29,284 nucleotides of DNA from the NCBI GenBank assembly GCA_000467715.1, contig AJFK01000275.1, forward strand, positions 1 to 29,284. Direction: 5' to 3'. Both the position numbers and the translations under genes were made by a program. The stretch is from Hysterium pulicare CBS 123377 (Eukaryota > Ascomycota > Dothideomycetes > Hysteriales > Hysteriaceae). Below, in pieces: positions 9,896-20,344 of this stretch (position 1 is its first letter; the number at the start of each line of letters is the position of its first letter). The notes beneath the pieces were generated by a model. That model ran no database searches, was not told where the DNA came from, and worked only from the letters and a program-made list of their open reading frames with translations.

Positions 9896-10267
9896 CCGGA
9901 CAAATCGGTCATGGTATTTGGATCTGCATCGTTTAGGCCAATTAGTCCTCCAACGACCTAATGCCATTCATTTTGAACAGTAACATATGATCGCCCCGTA
10001 CTGCCCCGTACTGCCCCGCACTACCATTTCATTTACTTCAATGAACGCAAATTGAGGAATCACGAAGCTCTTCCGTGTATCTGTTTGATTCATTTCATGG
10101 TATATGAGCCATGTCCGCCGAGAGATTGAAAACACTGGCATGACCCTGACTATACAGCCTACTCTAAAGAAGAAGTGATCACCCTACTCAATACCTATCC
10201 GTGACGTTCGATTCGCTGTATAGAAAGCAGCGCAATCCCATGCCCGGACTATTCTGAGCTAAGCTCC
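9896..10267. other. Intergenic, 3' of gene D and of element 3
   Basis: No gene is seen. A short run of CTGCCCCGTA repeats (about 9993-10020) is the only notable feature. Confidence 0.5.
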
Positions 10268-11223
10268 CTAGTCTAACTCGATGGCGGTACCCTTGGTCGT
10301 ACCGTTTTTACGACCACGACGATGATGACGCTTCTTTTCTCGCTGTCTCTCACACGAGAGACAATGACCCTCTGCAGTAAGTTGAATATTGTGCTCGCCG
10401 CAGACACCACCCGTGAGGTCTCGTGTGGTATGAGCCGACATACCGTCAGCCGTCGAGGTACTGTAAGCTGTTAGTGCCTACATCAAAGGAGGACCGGATG
10501 GGGGTGATCACTAACGTAGTTAGTTTGCGTTGTTTGTTCGAGTACTCCAGATCAACTTCATCGTCCACATCATCCCTTGCAGTTTGCTTGCTGCGGATAG
10601 CCATGTTGACATTACCAGCCGACGCAGTTTGCTTATCTTTTAGCTTTCGCTTCAGGATAGCTACCAACTCTTCCAGCGATACCACCATGGCATCGCTCTT
10701 GAGGCGGGAGCGACGTTCTTCCTCCAACTCGGCTTCCAAGGTCTAGACGATTATTAAGGTTAGCTTTGATAACTAACAATCGAGCGCGTTGGTTAGATCG
10801 AGAACAGTTACCTGGACCCGTTCATCTTGACGGTCTTCGAATGCATTAAGACGAGTATGGAGCTCATCTACCAATGCCCAGTCTCGTGTGATTGAGCCGA
10901 CGAGGTCTTCGTAAACAAGTTCCATTTTCTCAACGGTAGCGTCGTCCTTAAATTCGAAAGCCTAGCAAGTTCTTAAAGTTAGCCAAGCGTGCGCCACCGT
11001 AGCTCAGATTGAGAAAGCTTACCGCAATGCGAGCTTCATCAAGCTCATGTTGACGTAGCGACTCCTCCATTGCATCTGTGGCCGACATCAAGTGCTTCCA
11101 TACCTCAAGTGCCTCATCTGAAGTGGTGTTCGAACGAAGCTTTCTTAACATATCTCGATTTTTGGTGACGAGGCTGCGAAGGCTAGCGGTGATATGACCT
11201 TCGTGCTCTTTGATGAGTTCCAT
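10268..11223 (-). CDS. Gene D: coiled-coil protein with C-x2-H-x9-C-x2-C knuckle and basic tail
   Basis: Four exons, 11223-11023, 10961-10812, 10742-10516 and 10460-10268, give 256 aa. Introns of 61, 69 and 55 nt have donors GTAAGC, GTAACT, GTTAGT and CTAAC-type branch sites; the first two are phase 0, the last phase 2. The ATG at 11223 was chosen by alignment with gene E; the frame is open further upstream to an acceptor-like site near 11430. Residues 1-165 are helical and coiled-coil-like, with MEESLRQHELDEARI matching MEASMRKHQTDEARI in gene E. NKQRK ends the linker. The last exon has C213, H216, C226 and C229 followed by KKRHHRRGRK, a probable nuclear localisation or nucleic-acid-contact tail. 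Gene D is a tandem duplicate of E and convergent with element 3. Confidence 0.85.
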
Positions 11224-11654
11224 TTCGGCCAATGTGGTGGAGTCGAAGGGATTATGGAGGAAGAGCGTCAGAGTTGAGAGTACCGCACTTTGAAGATGAG
11301 AGGCAAAATCAGAGGCAAAGGAAATGTATTTGCGTAGGGTGGTGTTTGCGGACTCGGTTATCTGGGTGATCAAAGCAATCACTTCGTCCAAAAACGGTAT
11401 AGCCTCACAGTCTAGTTCTTTGTCCTTGAATTGCTAACATGAAAGCAGTTAGGATTTTTATAATCGTGCTATGTTATGGTACATGCCATGGCAATTGACC
11501 ACAGAGACCTGTCTGTACATAGGGAAAACTTTCCAGAAAAAAGGCTTTACAATCTACCCTACAAGAAGGGTGATCAGCCCCGCCGATTCCCAGTCTAGAG
11601 CCTCTGATTGGAAGGGAAGTATTGTGATATCCCTATCCCGAAGCAAATCAGAAC

Positions 11655-12569
11655 TTAAACCCCTTCGTTCAAGTCGACACCCTTGCCACGGCCAGTGCGA
11701 TGGTGGCGCTTCTTCCCCCGCTTCGATTCGCACATTGCGCAAGAACCTGGAATATCATATGTGACATTGTGTTCCGTGCACAACACTCGAGCAGACGAGC
11801 GAGATTTATCAGGAGAAGCATTGTCGGTTCCGGCGGCGCTGTGCATTGTCAAAATATGCCTCCAGTTGGAAAAGCACTATCACATACCCGAGGGTTTTCG
11901 CTTTCTTGCTGGGGTAGTCATCGTTTTCATCACCATCACCATTCTGACCTTCCTTGACGCGTATAGAGAGCGTCATTTGACCATTGGAGCGGACTACCAT
12001 ATCCCTAAGTTTTTGTTCCAAAGAGTCGATTTGCTCAAGGAAGGCTCTCTCGTTACGCATGCGTAACGCATGTTCTGATTGGAGCTCGGTAGCGACAAGC
12101 TATAAAAGTTGAGTTAGTTGTAAGGCTCACGCTCGGTCGTGTTGGTTAGTTAGAGGATGCTTACCAAGATCTGTTCGTCCTGTTTCCGCTGTATTCCAGA
12201 AAGCTTTCGTTCGATCTCGGCTCGATAAGACATTGTTCCCGCAGCCGATGCTTCGTTGTCCGCAACAATGCGCTGGGCATCCGCAATGGATGTATCGATA
12301 GTGTACTTCTGAGCCTAACGGAGCATTCCGAGTTAGCTATGCTCGTTTCTAGAGCTACTCGAGTTGGCATAGAAAATCTTTACCCTGATGCGTGCTTCAT
12401 CGGTTTGGTGCTTCCGCATAGAAGCTTCCATTACCTCCGTAGATACTCGCAGTTGTGCCAACACCTGGGCGGGTGTGACAAGGAGATTGGTGGTGAGGAT
12501 GAAACGGTTTCTCTGGACCGCCTTCTCGAGGGCAATAGTAACAGGGCTGTTGGAGGTTTGCTTATCCAT
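11655..12569 (-). CDS. Gene E: tandem paralogue of D, coiled coil with C-x2-H-x9-C-x2-C knuckle
   Basis: Exons 12569-12384, 12314-12165, 12099-11888 and 11838-11655 give 243 aa. Introns are 69, 65 and 49 nt with donors GTAAAG, GTAAGC and GTATGT; phases are 0, 0 and 2 as in D, and exon 2 is exactly 150 nt in both genes. Coiled coil spans residues 1-150, then an Asp/Asn-rich linker and SKKAK. The last exon carries C203, H206, C216 and C219, then KKRHHRTGRGKG, nearly identical to D. Upstream lie TATAAATA and a TGAGTCA site. No structured element follows it; its 3' end abuts the upstream region of D (about 430 bp). Function unknown; domain order suggests a nuclear dimeric binding protein. Confidence 0.87.
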
Positions 12570-12668
12570 CGTGATTGTAGGTGGTCGTAAGCTACAAGAA
12601 GACAGGGCAAGCAGTAGGGTTGTATTGAAGATGAGAGGACGAAATTCGAGGCGAAGGAAAAGTCAAGT

Positions 12669-12720
12669 ATTTATAGGTGGGGTTTGGTGGGACGTGGGGT
12701 GGGTTTGGCCTGCTGACTCA
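12669..12720 (-). promoter_or_regulatory. Promoter of gene E: TATAAATA and T-MARE-like bZIP site
   Basis: Read on the minus strand, CCTGAGTCAGCA (TGACTCA on plus at 12714-12720) is followed by a GCCAAA stretch and, about 38 bp further, TATAAATA (12669-12676), roughly 100 bp before the ATG. The same order of site, GCCAAA and TATA is found at element 6. Homologous but degenerate sequence lies upstream of gene D. Confidence 0.6.
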
Positions 12721-14849
12721 GGGTAGCGGTGGTTAATGCATTCACTTTTGTCCAGAAACGGAATATACGCCCCCTGACTTAGTCTTTTATCCTTATCTAC
12801 AGAAAGACTGCAGGTGCTGAGAACAGCAGATCTATAACTGTCAGCTATATGCAAGAGACGTCAAAATCATTCAGTTTCTTAATGTAGTCTAAAGCTACTC
12901 CATTTTTCCTGCCTAGAACGGGATAGACATCGCTCTGGCCTCATGGCTGATCTATGGTCGGAGCCAGAATATCATTTACAGATCTGATACATAGATCAAT
13001 TGGCCAGTGTGCCCAGCTCAGACATGACAATTGATCAATAGACCCAGTGCTCCCAGAGCGCTCGTCTGACGCTTGGTTGTGTAGGTGCAATAGAATAACT
13101 TTACTTAAATTACTAAAATGACGCGCATTCCAGACACTTATTGCTCGCAAACTCACTAGCAGTTTATTTAAATCGACTTTTCCACCCTGATCTGAACCTG
13201 TCTTGTCCACATAGTCTACTTGAAAGTAGGGTGTTCCCGCTCGCTCGTTGGTCCGTTCCCATTTCAGACCTCAAGAGAGTCCCATGGTATTCCGGACGGG
13301 ATGGGCTATAACTCGAAATTGTCTTGACAAAACTCTCCCAGATTTAAACCCTGGGCACTTCAAGCACTATAGACATGATCTGTGTACCGCTGGCTTTGCT
13401 CCAAGTAGGTCCTTCGCGAGCCACACCCGGTTTTCTGCCACGATAGGGTTTTGAGGGTGTCATGGACCGGAAACGATGGGTCCAAAGTGTGCCAATAAAG
13501 AGGATATTGCAAGGCTTATTGATGCGTTTTTGAAATCTATACCATTACTCGATTCTCCTGGGGTCTCGTGGAGATATGCTGGAGTTCATAGGCAGGACGA
13601 ATATGCGAAAGGGTAGAACGTCAAAACGTCTCGGCGAAATCGTCCCAGAATAACCGAGAGTATAGTCCTGTATATTAGTTGTGATGTGCTCGTATCCTTG
13701 GTATGCCTCCGGTGGGTCCCTCGTCAGAGCCTCTTCCGGATGCAAGGTTACGCCAACGCAACTAAGTAAATCCAGTTAGAGAGCACAGTAAAGTTTGCGA
13801 TTAATGAACGGTATATTCTGCAACAACCACCTACTTTGATCCATATTCGGGGACTTTATATTGAACTTCCGGTGCGGCCAGAAGGGGGTGGGGGGCATCT
13901 CAAAACGTCTCTGCATAGTTCCTTGGAAATTGATGAGGGATTAATTCTTGCTAGGCGCACGAGTTCTAGATGGTGGCGGATGCGCTCCATGTGGGTCATT
14001 CATACGTAGCATCGATGAAGCTAAAGTGACATCCGCATGGGCATGCAGGCCGGTTCGTGTGCGACCGGATTACGCAAATCGGAGAGAACACGAAAGTTGA
14101 AGCTACTAGACCCTTGCGTCCTGTTCTTTTTTTAGACTTGTTTGGATGTCCGAGTATTGTGAGTGATTAAGTTTTGTGATGGGTAGAAAGTGCTTGGGCA
14201 AGAACTCAAAACGTGTTGGCAGAATCTCACAAGATTAAATGGCATGATAGTCCTTACAGTACAGATGAATTCTGCATAAATGCGAATGAGCTCTATGCGC
14301 GTCCTTCGTGAGGCCAGTCGAGGTATCAGCAACCACGCTCTAAGGCGTAAATCGCTTCATGGATAGGGCAAGCGCGCATTCGTCGGTACCGCTGTTAGGC
14401 GTTCATCAGGATTCATTCCGTTGTATCTCTTGGCTTCCTCTTATATCTCCTGTTATGGTCACCTCCGCGTGGGGCTGACTAGTGGCATCTCCAGACTCCG
14501 GGGGTCTCGAGTTGAGCGGGACGGGAAGGCCTCATATTAATTCCCTCGCTTCGCCTTGTAGAGATGATGCGCTCTTAACGGTAGTGTTCACTGTGATGAA
14601 TGTGATGTCGCGTCTTGGAGTAGTGCTTTACGGCGGACATTCGAGTGAGTGGTAGTGTAATTGGTTGTTGAAATCGAAAGAAAGCTGAGAGGGGTGCGAT
14701 GGGATAAGATGCGATCGAGGGACGAGGACTAGGTAGAGAAAGGTAGTCTATAGATCAAGTGAACGAGAGAGTAGAAGGTACCGTTGGTCGGGCTAAGAAA
14801 GATACGTAATGGCAGTTGTGGCTTTTGGCGATGGAGATGCCGATGGAAG

Positions 14850-15135
14850 GGATCAAACCGGCAAAGACAGCGACCAAACATATCCGGTATATTTCACTTC
14901 AAACGATTGAGATTTAAAGCCGCAAATTGTTCCATTGAACTGCTGGTAACAGAGAAGGGCGCAAGATCTCATCAGCAAGCAGCTGCACAGACGCTTTGTC
15001 GTCCTCAACAACTCTCTGTTGAAGTGACAAGGGATATCAAAGAATAAAAGCTCGCAGCAAGCATCGCACATAGGTTCTCTTATGAAACCAAACGAAGGAG
15101 TCGTGCATAATACCAGTCGGCATTCAACCCCCACA
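14850..15135 (-). pseudogene. Possible decayed cysteine-rich family remnant
   Basis: One minus-strand frame contains a cluster of cysteines (CDACC, then CSC, C and C) loosely recalling the family domain, while an overlapping frame after a possible acceptor (near 15012) reads as a short helical segment. Neither preserves the spacing of intact members. A degenerate H2 hairpin lies immediately beside it. The identification is tentative. Confidence 0.2.
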
Positions 15136-15142
15136 GATCAGG

Positions 15143-15167
15143 GTATGAGCTAGCGGGCATACTCACT
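15143..15167 (-). repeat. Degenerate H2 hairpin core (minus strand)
   Basis: Arms GTATG/CATAC enclose a loop that reads CCCGCTAGCT on the minus strand, matching the conserved H2 loop of the structured element. The GCTAGGG block and the other hairpins are not recognisable, so this is probably a fragment. Confidence 0.4.
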
Positions 15168-15839
15168 CTATCATTCGTTTGCTTTGGTCTTTTCCGCTTC
15201 CATTAAGTCACCTCGAAGGATTAACACCGTGTATTTCAGGCCTATTGTCGCCCACCGAAACGAAGTGTTAAAGCCATAGGCTGGGTCCATGCAGATCAAA
15301 ATAGCTCCCGGTACTTGTCGAGACTCGAAACCCGGAGAGGAACATGTTCAAAGCCAACCCACATAATCCAGCCACTAATCATTCACCAAGTATACCGTCG
15401 GGAGCTCTCAAACAAGGCTCCAACTCTGCATACAAGAGTCGCGCGTCGTCGGTGTTGCTCTCATGCTCCCGCAGTATCGGTGGCACCCGAAACGCCGGGT
15501 TACTCGAAAGGTGAGCATGAATAGCCATTCGGTGTGTCTTCCGCAGTTTCTACGTTGGTGCGCTACTGTATGTCATATAGCAATTGCGGTGTGTTGAGAA
15601 GCGGAATATTCGTATGGAGTAGAAGATTAAAGCGGCGGCCGATGGAGGACATGATGCGGTAGCACTGAGATAGGTTAGGTCCTGATCATCATTAGACGTA
15701 GTATCAAAGGAAAGGGGCCAGGCTTGAGAGAATAGATGTGAGGTAAAAAATGGTAACTTGCAGAGATGGATGAGTAATATTCAGGGGCCGACTACGGCGG
15801 AACCTCGGTCGCTTAGAACTAGTAATCGCTAGCGCTTCC

Positions 15840-16375
15840 TGGTTGCACCCAAATTTCACCTCACTTTCTCGACTCCAGCCTTCGACTCCAACCTTCGGTA
15901 CTCACCTCTGCTCTCCCTCATATTCTCCCAAATTCATCCTTGCTTGTACACTTGTCGGCACAGCCTTCCATATTCTTCCCATCTCACCCCACCTCACTCC
16001 TCCCTTTCATCACGCTGATACCGCGCTTCTAAGCCCCGGCAGCCGGTACAAACTTCTTATGCTAGGGCGGTTGGTTGCTCAGTACAAACAGAATCTCATG
16101 GATATCCCGAATCAAAACCTGCTGAGATACAACGGCCCTGTGCACTCCCTTGAGAGCGACTGGGCTTGAGTCGATTGGCAACAACAAAAAGCTAGGGCGT
16201 GTATGCCCGCTGGTTCATACACATTCCATTGAGAAACCACGGAATCGATGGGTGGTTTGTATGGTGCACACCTCGTTTCGGCGGATTGGGAGTTCATGCC
16301 TGCTTGCATCTCGATGACCTTTTTTCATTGACCTTTCTCTGCCCTTACGGTGGGATTTGAGGAAGAAAACGAGTT
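15840..16375 (+). repeat. Structured dispersed element, copy 4 (internally deleted)
   Basis: CT-rich leader (15845-16010), ATACCGCG, H0 CCGG-CAG-CCGG (16036-16046), CTTGAGAGCGACT (to about 16162), AGCTAGGG and H2 arms GTGTATG/CATACAC with loop CCCGCTGGTT (16199-16222) are present, followed by a T6 run and a TGAGGAAGAA block ending about 16375. The H1 hairpin and about 300 bp around it are missing. A second partial copy follows directly. Confidence 0.7.
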
Positions 16376-16479
16376 TTGTCCGTTCATACATCGCATATCA
16401 CCCTATTGAAACAGCGCCAAAGTAACTACTGCAATACTTAGATCGTCTGCCACCTACAAAATGGCTGACCACTTCCCTG

Positions 16480-16825
16480 TGAAAGGTTTCAGGCTCGACA
16501 CTCCGAGTTCCAAGCTCGACGTTCGGTAGCGCCCCTGTTTTCTCTTTAAGCTACTTTCCTCATTTCACAATCTGAAGGTTCCTGCGCGGGAGGTTCAACT
16601 GAAGCTTGCGTGATCCAAGCTCCTTCTCCACAACCCTCGAAAACATTGACTGAGAAATCTCATCCATCTAGATGTTACATCCTCTGGTTGGTGCGGGTGA
16701 TTGGTACTGGTTGAAAGGCTCGATTGAATCAGACAATGTCATTTCACAATGGTGCAGTGTATTTTCTTGAGAGCCACCTTGTGTGGATGGCTAGTGTGCG
16801 GAAGCTATTATAATCGCATGTGCTT
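16480..16825 (+). repeat. Structured dispersed element, copy 5 (partial)
   Basis: The segment holds a GGCTCGACACTCCG block like that of copy 2, a CCTGCGCGGGAGG equivalent of H1 (about 16581-16593, stem weakened), GATTGAATCAG, TTTTCTTGAGAGCCACCTT (about 16762-16780) and a degenerate GCTAG plus H2-like hairpin (16789-16822). It has no leader and no T-run block. Gene F ends 230 bp further on, in convergent orientation. Confidence 0.55.
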
Positions 16826-17051
16826 TTTTAGGGGCTTAGGGAACCTTAAGATTGACTGAAATGATTATGGGGGACTATCAAACAGGTGCTAATGTTAAGG
16901 CCCTGCTCGAAGTTCTCGAGCTAAAGTTGAAGCCTATCACTTCATGTCGGCTATCCCATTTTAGCCTGTGGAAGACGCAATGCCAATGTCATCGTCATTT
17001 TACCCGGTGCCCTTCTGTTCTGTCGACACCTTCGCCCCTTAGATGCCCACC

Positions 17052-17874
17052 TCAATCATCGCGCTTGCGCTTGTCTCCGGTGTGTTGTTGAGCGGGAGAG
17101 TTAGAAGAGTCGAGATGTTCGCAGTCGGTATTGCTACAGATGATTTAGATCATGAAAGTAAGATCAATATGTAGGATTATGCAAGTCATTCTTACTTAGT
17201 GTTCTCATCCATCTCGCGCCTAATTTCATGATAAACCTCAAGCTCGGTAGGCGTGAGAACCGTCTCAAGTGGAGGCATCTCCTTGATGCCTGATATCTGC
17301 GCTTCGATGAATACCGTAGCCTTGCTGGAGATAGATTGCACAACTGCTATTTTAGCCTCCGCAGAGAAACTAAACCAATGAGAACTCAACGCAAAATCAA
17401 AAAGCAACATCGTTACATCATTGAATGAAATCAACAACTATAAATGAGAGCTTTAAATATAATCGCCGCTTGCGCGTGGTTGAGCTTAATCAAACTCTTC
17501 TTCTAGCCTCCGCAGCATGTTGTTCAGCCTTAGCATCCTATAGATTGCAATCCCATCAGCCATTGTTCTTGAAGCATATACCAAAACTTCGTGTTAGGTA
17601 CCTTGAGTCTGGCGGCTAAAACCTGTTGCTCCTCCTCAAACTTAGCCTCATTGATCTTTTTCTCCTCTGCCAAAGCCGCATTTTTTGCTTCCAGACAAGC
17701 TGACATGGCTTGCATCGTCTTTAGATTGTGGTTGGGCTTCTCCTCTACCTCTACGCGCGCTGCTAACGCCGCCCTCTTTTCTTCCAGAGAACTGCCGGGG
17801 TTTTGGAACGCTTGGAGGACGAGAGCTTCGGTCCGTTCAACTTCAGCCCGGAGCTCGTTGAGATCGTAAAGCAT
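17052..17874 (-). CDS. Gene F: coiled-coil family member with decayed zinc knuckle
   Basis: Proposed exons 17874-17602, 17537-17496, 17356-17196 and 17133-17052 give 185 aa. Introns 1 (64 nt, GTACCT, phase 0) and 3 (62 nt, GTAAGA...TGTAG, phase 2) are clear. Intron 2 (139 nt, GTTTGA...GAG, phase 0) is long for this cluster and less sure; if it is not spliced, the protein stops after about 106 aa. Residues 5-105 form a strong Ala/Glu/Lys coiled coil. The final exon keeps only C163-E-H165 where D and E have C-x2-H, lacks the second cysteine pair, and ends in KRKRDD, a likely nuclear signal. It appears to be a D/E-type member that lost zinc binding. It is head-to-head with gene G. Confidence 0.7.
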
Positions 17875-18231
17875 AGTGATGGAGTGGATGAGTGAGTTGT
17901 GTTCGACTTTTAAGTCGAGGAGAGAACACGGATGGAGGTATGTGTGTGGCGGAGACGAACACGAATTTTGGGATGTACAAGACTTGTTAAGGTTACGATT
18001 GGTTATTGTAGATTGGTTATTGTAATTCTAGAACGAATGAAGGACGCCCGTGTAGTGTCTCCCAAGTAGGTCACCAGGGGCGGATATTCACAGAGCGCGT
18101 GAAAAGGTTGTGCTTACACAAAGCGGTGATGTTCGAGTTGTTAAAGCGGAGTACGTCAGGTACCACACTTTCGCTGGTTGGGACCGTCACGCTGAAAGCA
18201 TTAGAACTGCCCAAAATACTTGTTCTCTTCC
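17875..18231. promoter_or_regulatory. Divergent promoter region of genes F and G
   Basis: About 360 bp between two ATGs pointing apart. The stretch near 17910-17925 contains a TTTTAAGTCG motif and a duplicated GATTGGTTATTGTA (about 17997-18024). No bZIP site is evident. Confidence 0.4.
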
Positions 18232-19263
18232 ATGGTCGGCCTTCCCAATTCCTCCACCATCAACCCTTCTTTGCTTCAACAACCACTGCCATCCAACGCA
18301 AAGATGGAGGGTTCTAACAAAGCATTCAACAACGTCTACAATATCAGTGCCTCCAACAATCTCTCCAACACTCAAACAGGTGGAATGTCGACAAAGCGTC
18401 CAGATAGAACCCCTTATGTATCTGCAGCTACGACTTCTGGAGATGGCCAGCATGCAGAGCTCCTGTCGAGCTCTGAGGATGAGGACGAAGTTTCCCGGAT
18501 ACTATACTCCGATAAAGCTAAATCACCCGTAGGAAACTGCCAGGGCTACTCTCCGAAGGCAAGTTCTAATGTATACCAGGGCCTTACCGAAGAAGTGCTG
18601 AAGCTCCGCGAGGAGGTCGCGACCTTGACCAAAGAAAAGTCCGAGTGTCAGCATGAAATCTCCACTCTACGGTCCGATAAAGCAGTGCTAGAGAGCTCGT
18701 TGGCAGAGTCTAAGCAAAAAGGTGAGGGTCACGCCCAAAATCTGCAGGTAAGAAACATTCAATGTTCCCCTTGTATAGGGACAATAGCTGACGCAGATCC
18801 GCTTTAGACAGTTATCGATGAACAACGCAACTTGATCCAGATACTCAAATCTAAAGTTGAAAACCTCGAGAAGGAGGTTCAGTCCCGGAACAAGCCCAAC
18901 TCCAATTCAAAGGCTGCTGTTGATATGAATCCACCAATGGTAATGATTCCAGCTCTAAATTCTACCAATGGGAAAATGTAAGTTTTTGAAATCCAAACAA
19001 TGTGTTCTTCAGTCAAAAGTTGCTAACACCTTCATAGTCCTGAAACTAAGATCCCTAAGCCGATCCCTCCTCATGATGTAAAATGCGTGAGCTGCTTTCG
19101 CCATGGGTTTGATTGTGATGGGAGGGAGCCATGTGTGTGCTGCGTTATACGACAAGTCGAAATTTGCGAGAGGGTTAAGTGTTTTAATTTTCAGAATTGT
19201 TTGAACCCTGAGTGCACATATGCTCATGAATGGAACCACTACACCAAGTTCAAGGAATGGTAG
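18232..19263 (+). CDS. Gene G: coiled-coil protein with C-terminal Zn2Cys6-like plus CCCH-like domain
   Basis: Exons 18232-18747, 18808-18977 and 19038-19263 give 303 aa. Both introns are 60 nt (GTAAGA...TTTAG, phase 0; GTAAGT...GCTAAC...CATAG, phase 2). The N-terminal 100 residues are Ser/Asn-rich with an acidic SSSEDEDE patch; residues about 115-215 form a coiled coil. The C-terminal domain has C245, C248, C255, C261, C264, C272, C277, C283, C288 and H292. The first six fit Gal4-type spacing (x2, x6, x5, x2, x7) with the CD and EPC landmarks; the remainder is C-x5-C-x4-C-x3-H. The protein ends 11 residues later. The start was taken as the first ATG; a TTG extends the frame 12 bp. Convergent with element 6. 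Confidence 0.87.
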
Positions 19264-19769
19264 GCAACGAGATCAAGAATGCAAAAGGGAAGTATTATTA
19301 AAGTAGCGGATCCGAAAAGCCTATAAGAGAACACTATAGAAGGAGGGGGTTAGGGTCAAAATCCTGCAATAACCTCAACAAGTGTGCTAGCTCTCAACGG
19401 CAGATCAATTTATGAATTCATCTTGATCATATGGTTTTGTTGAAAATGTCGGAAGTCGTTCTTTTTATCTAACAAATAACAAAAATCTATGCTGTGAGAC
19501 TAGGTTTTGGAAAGTCGAAGGGGCAAATGTTGAGCTTTGCAGAGGTATCGCTGGAGGCTTTCTAGCCTAGAAGTTTTCTGACCCTTTGAAGAAAGGCAAG
19601 AAATACAACGGTCACAACAGGAAGCACTAATCACTACCTGGAGATGAAATATTTCACATTGTTTAACCAATAAAAGACGGTACACAACGTGCCCTCTCAG
19701 CGATCACAGGGCAATACTGATGAGATAAGGTAGCGCCCAGTAGATACCGTGATATCAACTTTCCTGACA

Positions 19770-20310
19770 CATATTATTATACTTCGCCCTCAAGTTCCGT
19801 TCATGACAGAAGCGTAACGGCAAAAGAAAAAGCCCTGTGGCATGCAAGTATTAATCCTTGCAAGCGGGTATAAAATCCCGTTCCCTGAGGCATGTGTATG
19901 AAATAGCGGGCATACAAACCCTAGCTTTCGAATGACAAACATTCTAATGGCTCCCAACAACACCCTCAAGGGGATATTTCTAGAGTGGGTAACCAACAGG
20001 TCCAATCGAGGTCTCCGCTAACTTTTCCTTACAAGAGCGTCCAGATTTGCGGATCTACAAGGCCAATGTAAGAGTCCAGTCAGAGCCCATCGAAGATCCT
20101 GTAGTTGAACAAAGTACAACCCAGAACATCGAAGCGCCACCACCCTTAGCCCTAAGCTGATCAATCACAAAGACGCTTTGCCTTGGCCATGACAAACCAA
20201 AAATGCATTTGATCAAGACCCGGGTTAACGATGGTTGCGCTTCGAAGTGGTGGTTTGTCCAGTGCTGAGGAGGGAAGAAGGAGCGTGGAGGAGGAGGTTT
20301 ATATGGGCTC
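19770..20310 (-). repeat. Structured dispersed element, copy 6 (minus strand)
   Basis: Minus-strand order: TATA (20298-20304), CT-rich leader, a divergent middle with a CCCCTTGAGGG block (about 19960-19972), AGCTAGGG, H2 (19894-19918; loop CCCGCTATTT), H3 CGGG/CCCG with an 8-nt loop (19865-19880), H4 TGCAAG/CTTGCA with an 8-nt loop (19843-19862), then CTTTTTCTTTT and TTGAGGGCGAAG. The H4 stem differs from copy 3 at several positions on both sides while remaining fully paired. H1 is not recognisable. It is convergent with gene G, about 500 bp away. Confidence 0.7.
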
Positions 20311-20341
20311 CCTAAGCGAGCCATTTGGCGCTGCTGACTCA
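20298..20341 (-). promoter_or_regulatory. Promoter of element 6: bZIP site and TATA
   Basis: On the minus strand GCTGAGTCAGCAGCGCC (TGACTCA on plus at 20335-20341) is followed by AAATGGC and, about 30 bp on, ATATAAA. The core TGCTGACTCAGC is close to a T-MARE and the arrangement repeats that of gene E, which argues that the element is a transcribed unit. Confidence 0.6.
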
Positions 20342-20344
20342 GCC

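Larger units (their letters stand above)
12740..15839. other. Gene-poor stretch with decayed repeats
   Basis: About 3.1 kb without a gene I can support. 12740-12800 is homologous to the region upstream of gene D. Two related stretches, about 13605-13700 and 14172-14290, share GGGTAGAA, TCAAAACGT and ATAGTCCT blocks, with a third TCAAAACGT block near 13886. The frames are short and interrupted. A CCGGT/ACCGG inverted repeat lies near 14052-14070. It may be the remains of mobile elements, but no diagnostic motif survives. Confidence 0.45.

Noticed and set aside
14784-15047. 87-aa plus-strand ORF
   Set aside because: No domain or homologous frame, and it overlaps a possible minus-strand remnant.
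17425-17869. Plus-strand ORFs across gene F
   Set aside because: They are antisense shadows of the Ala/Glu/Lys coiled coil.
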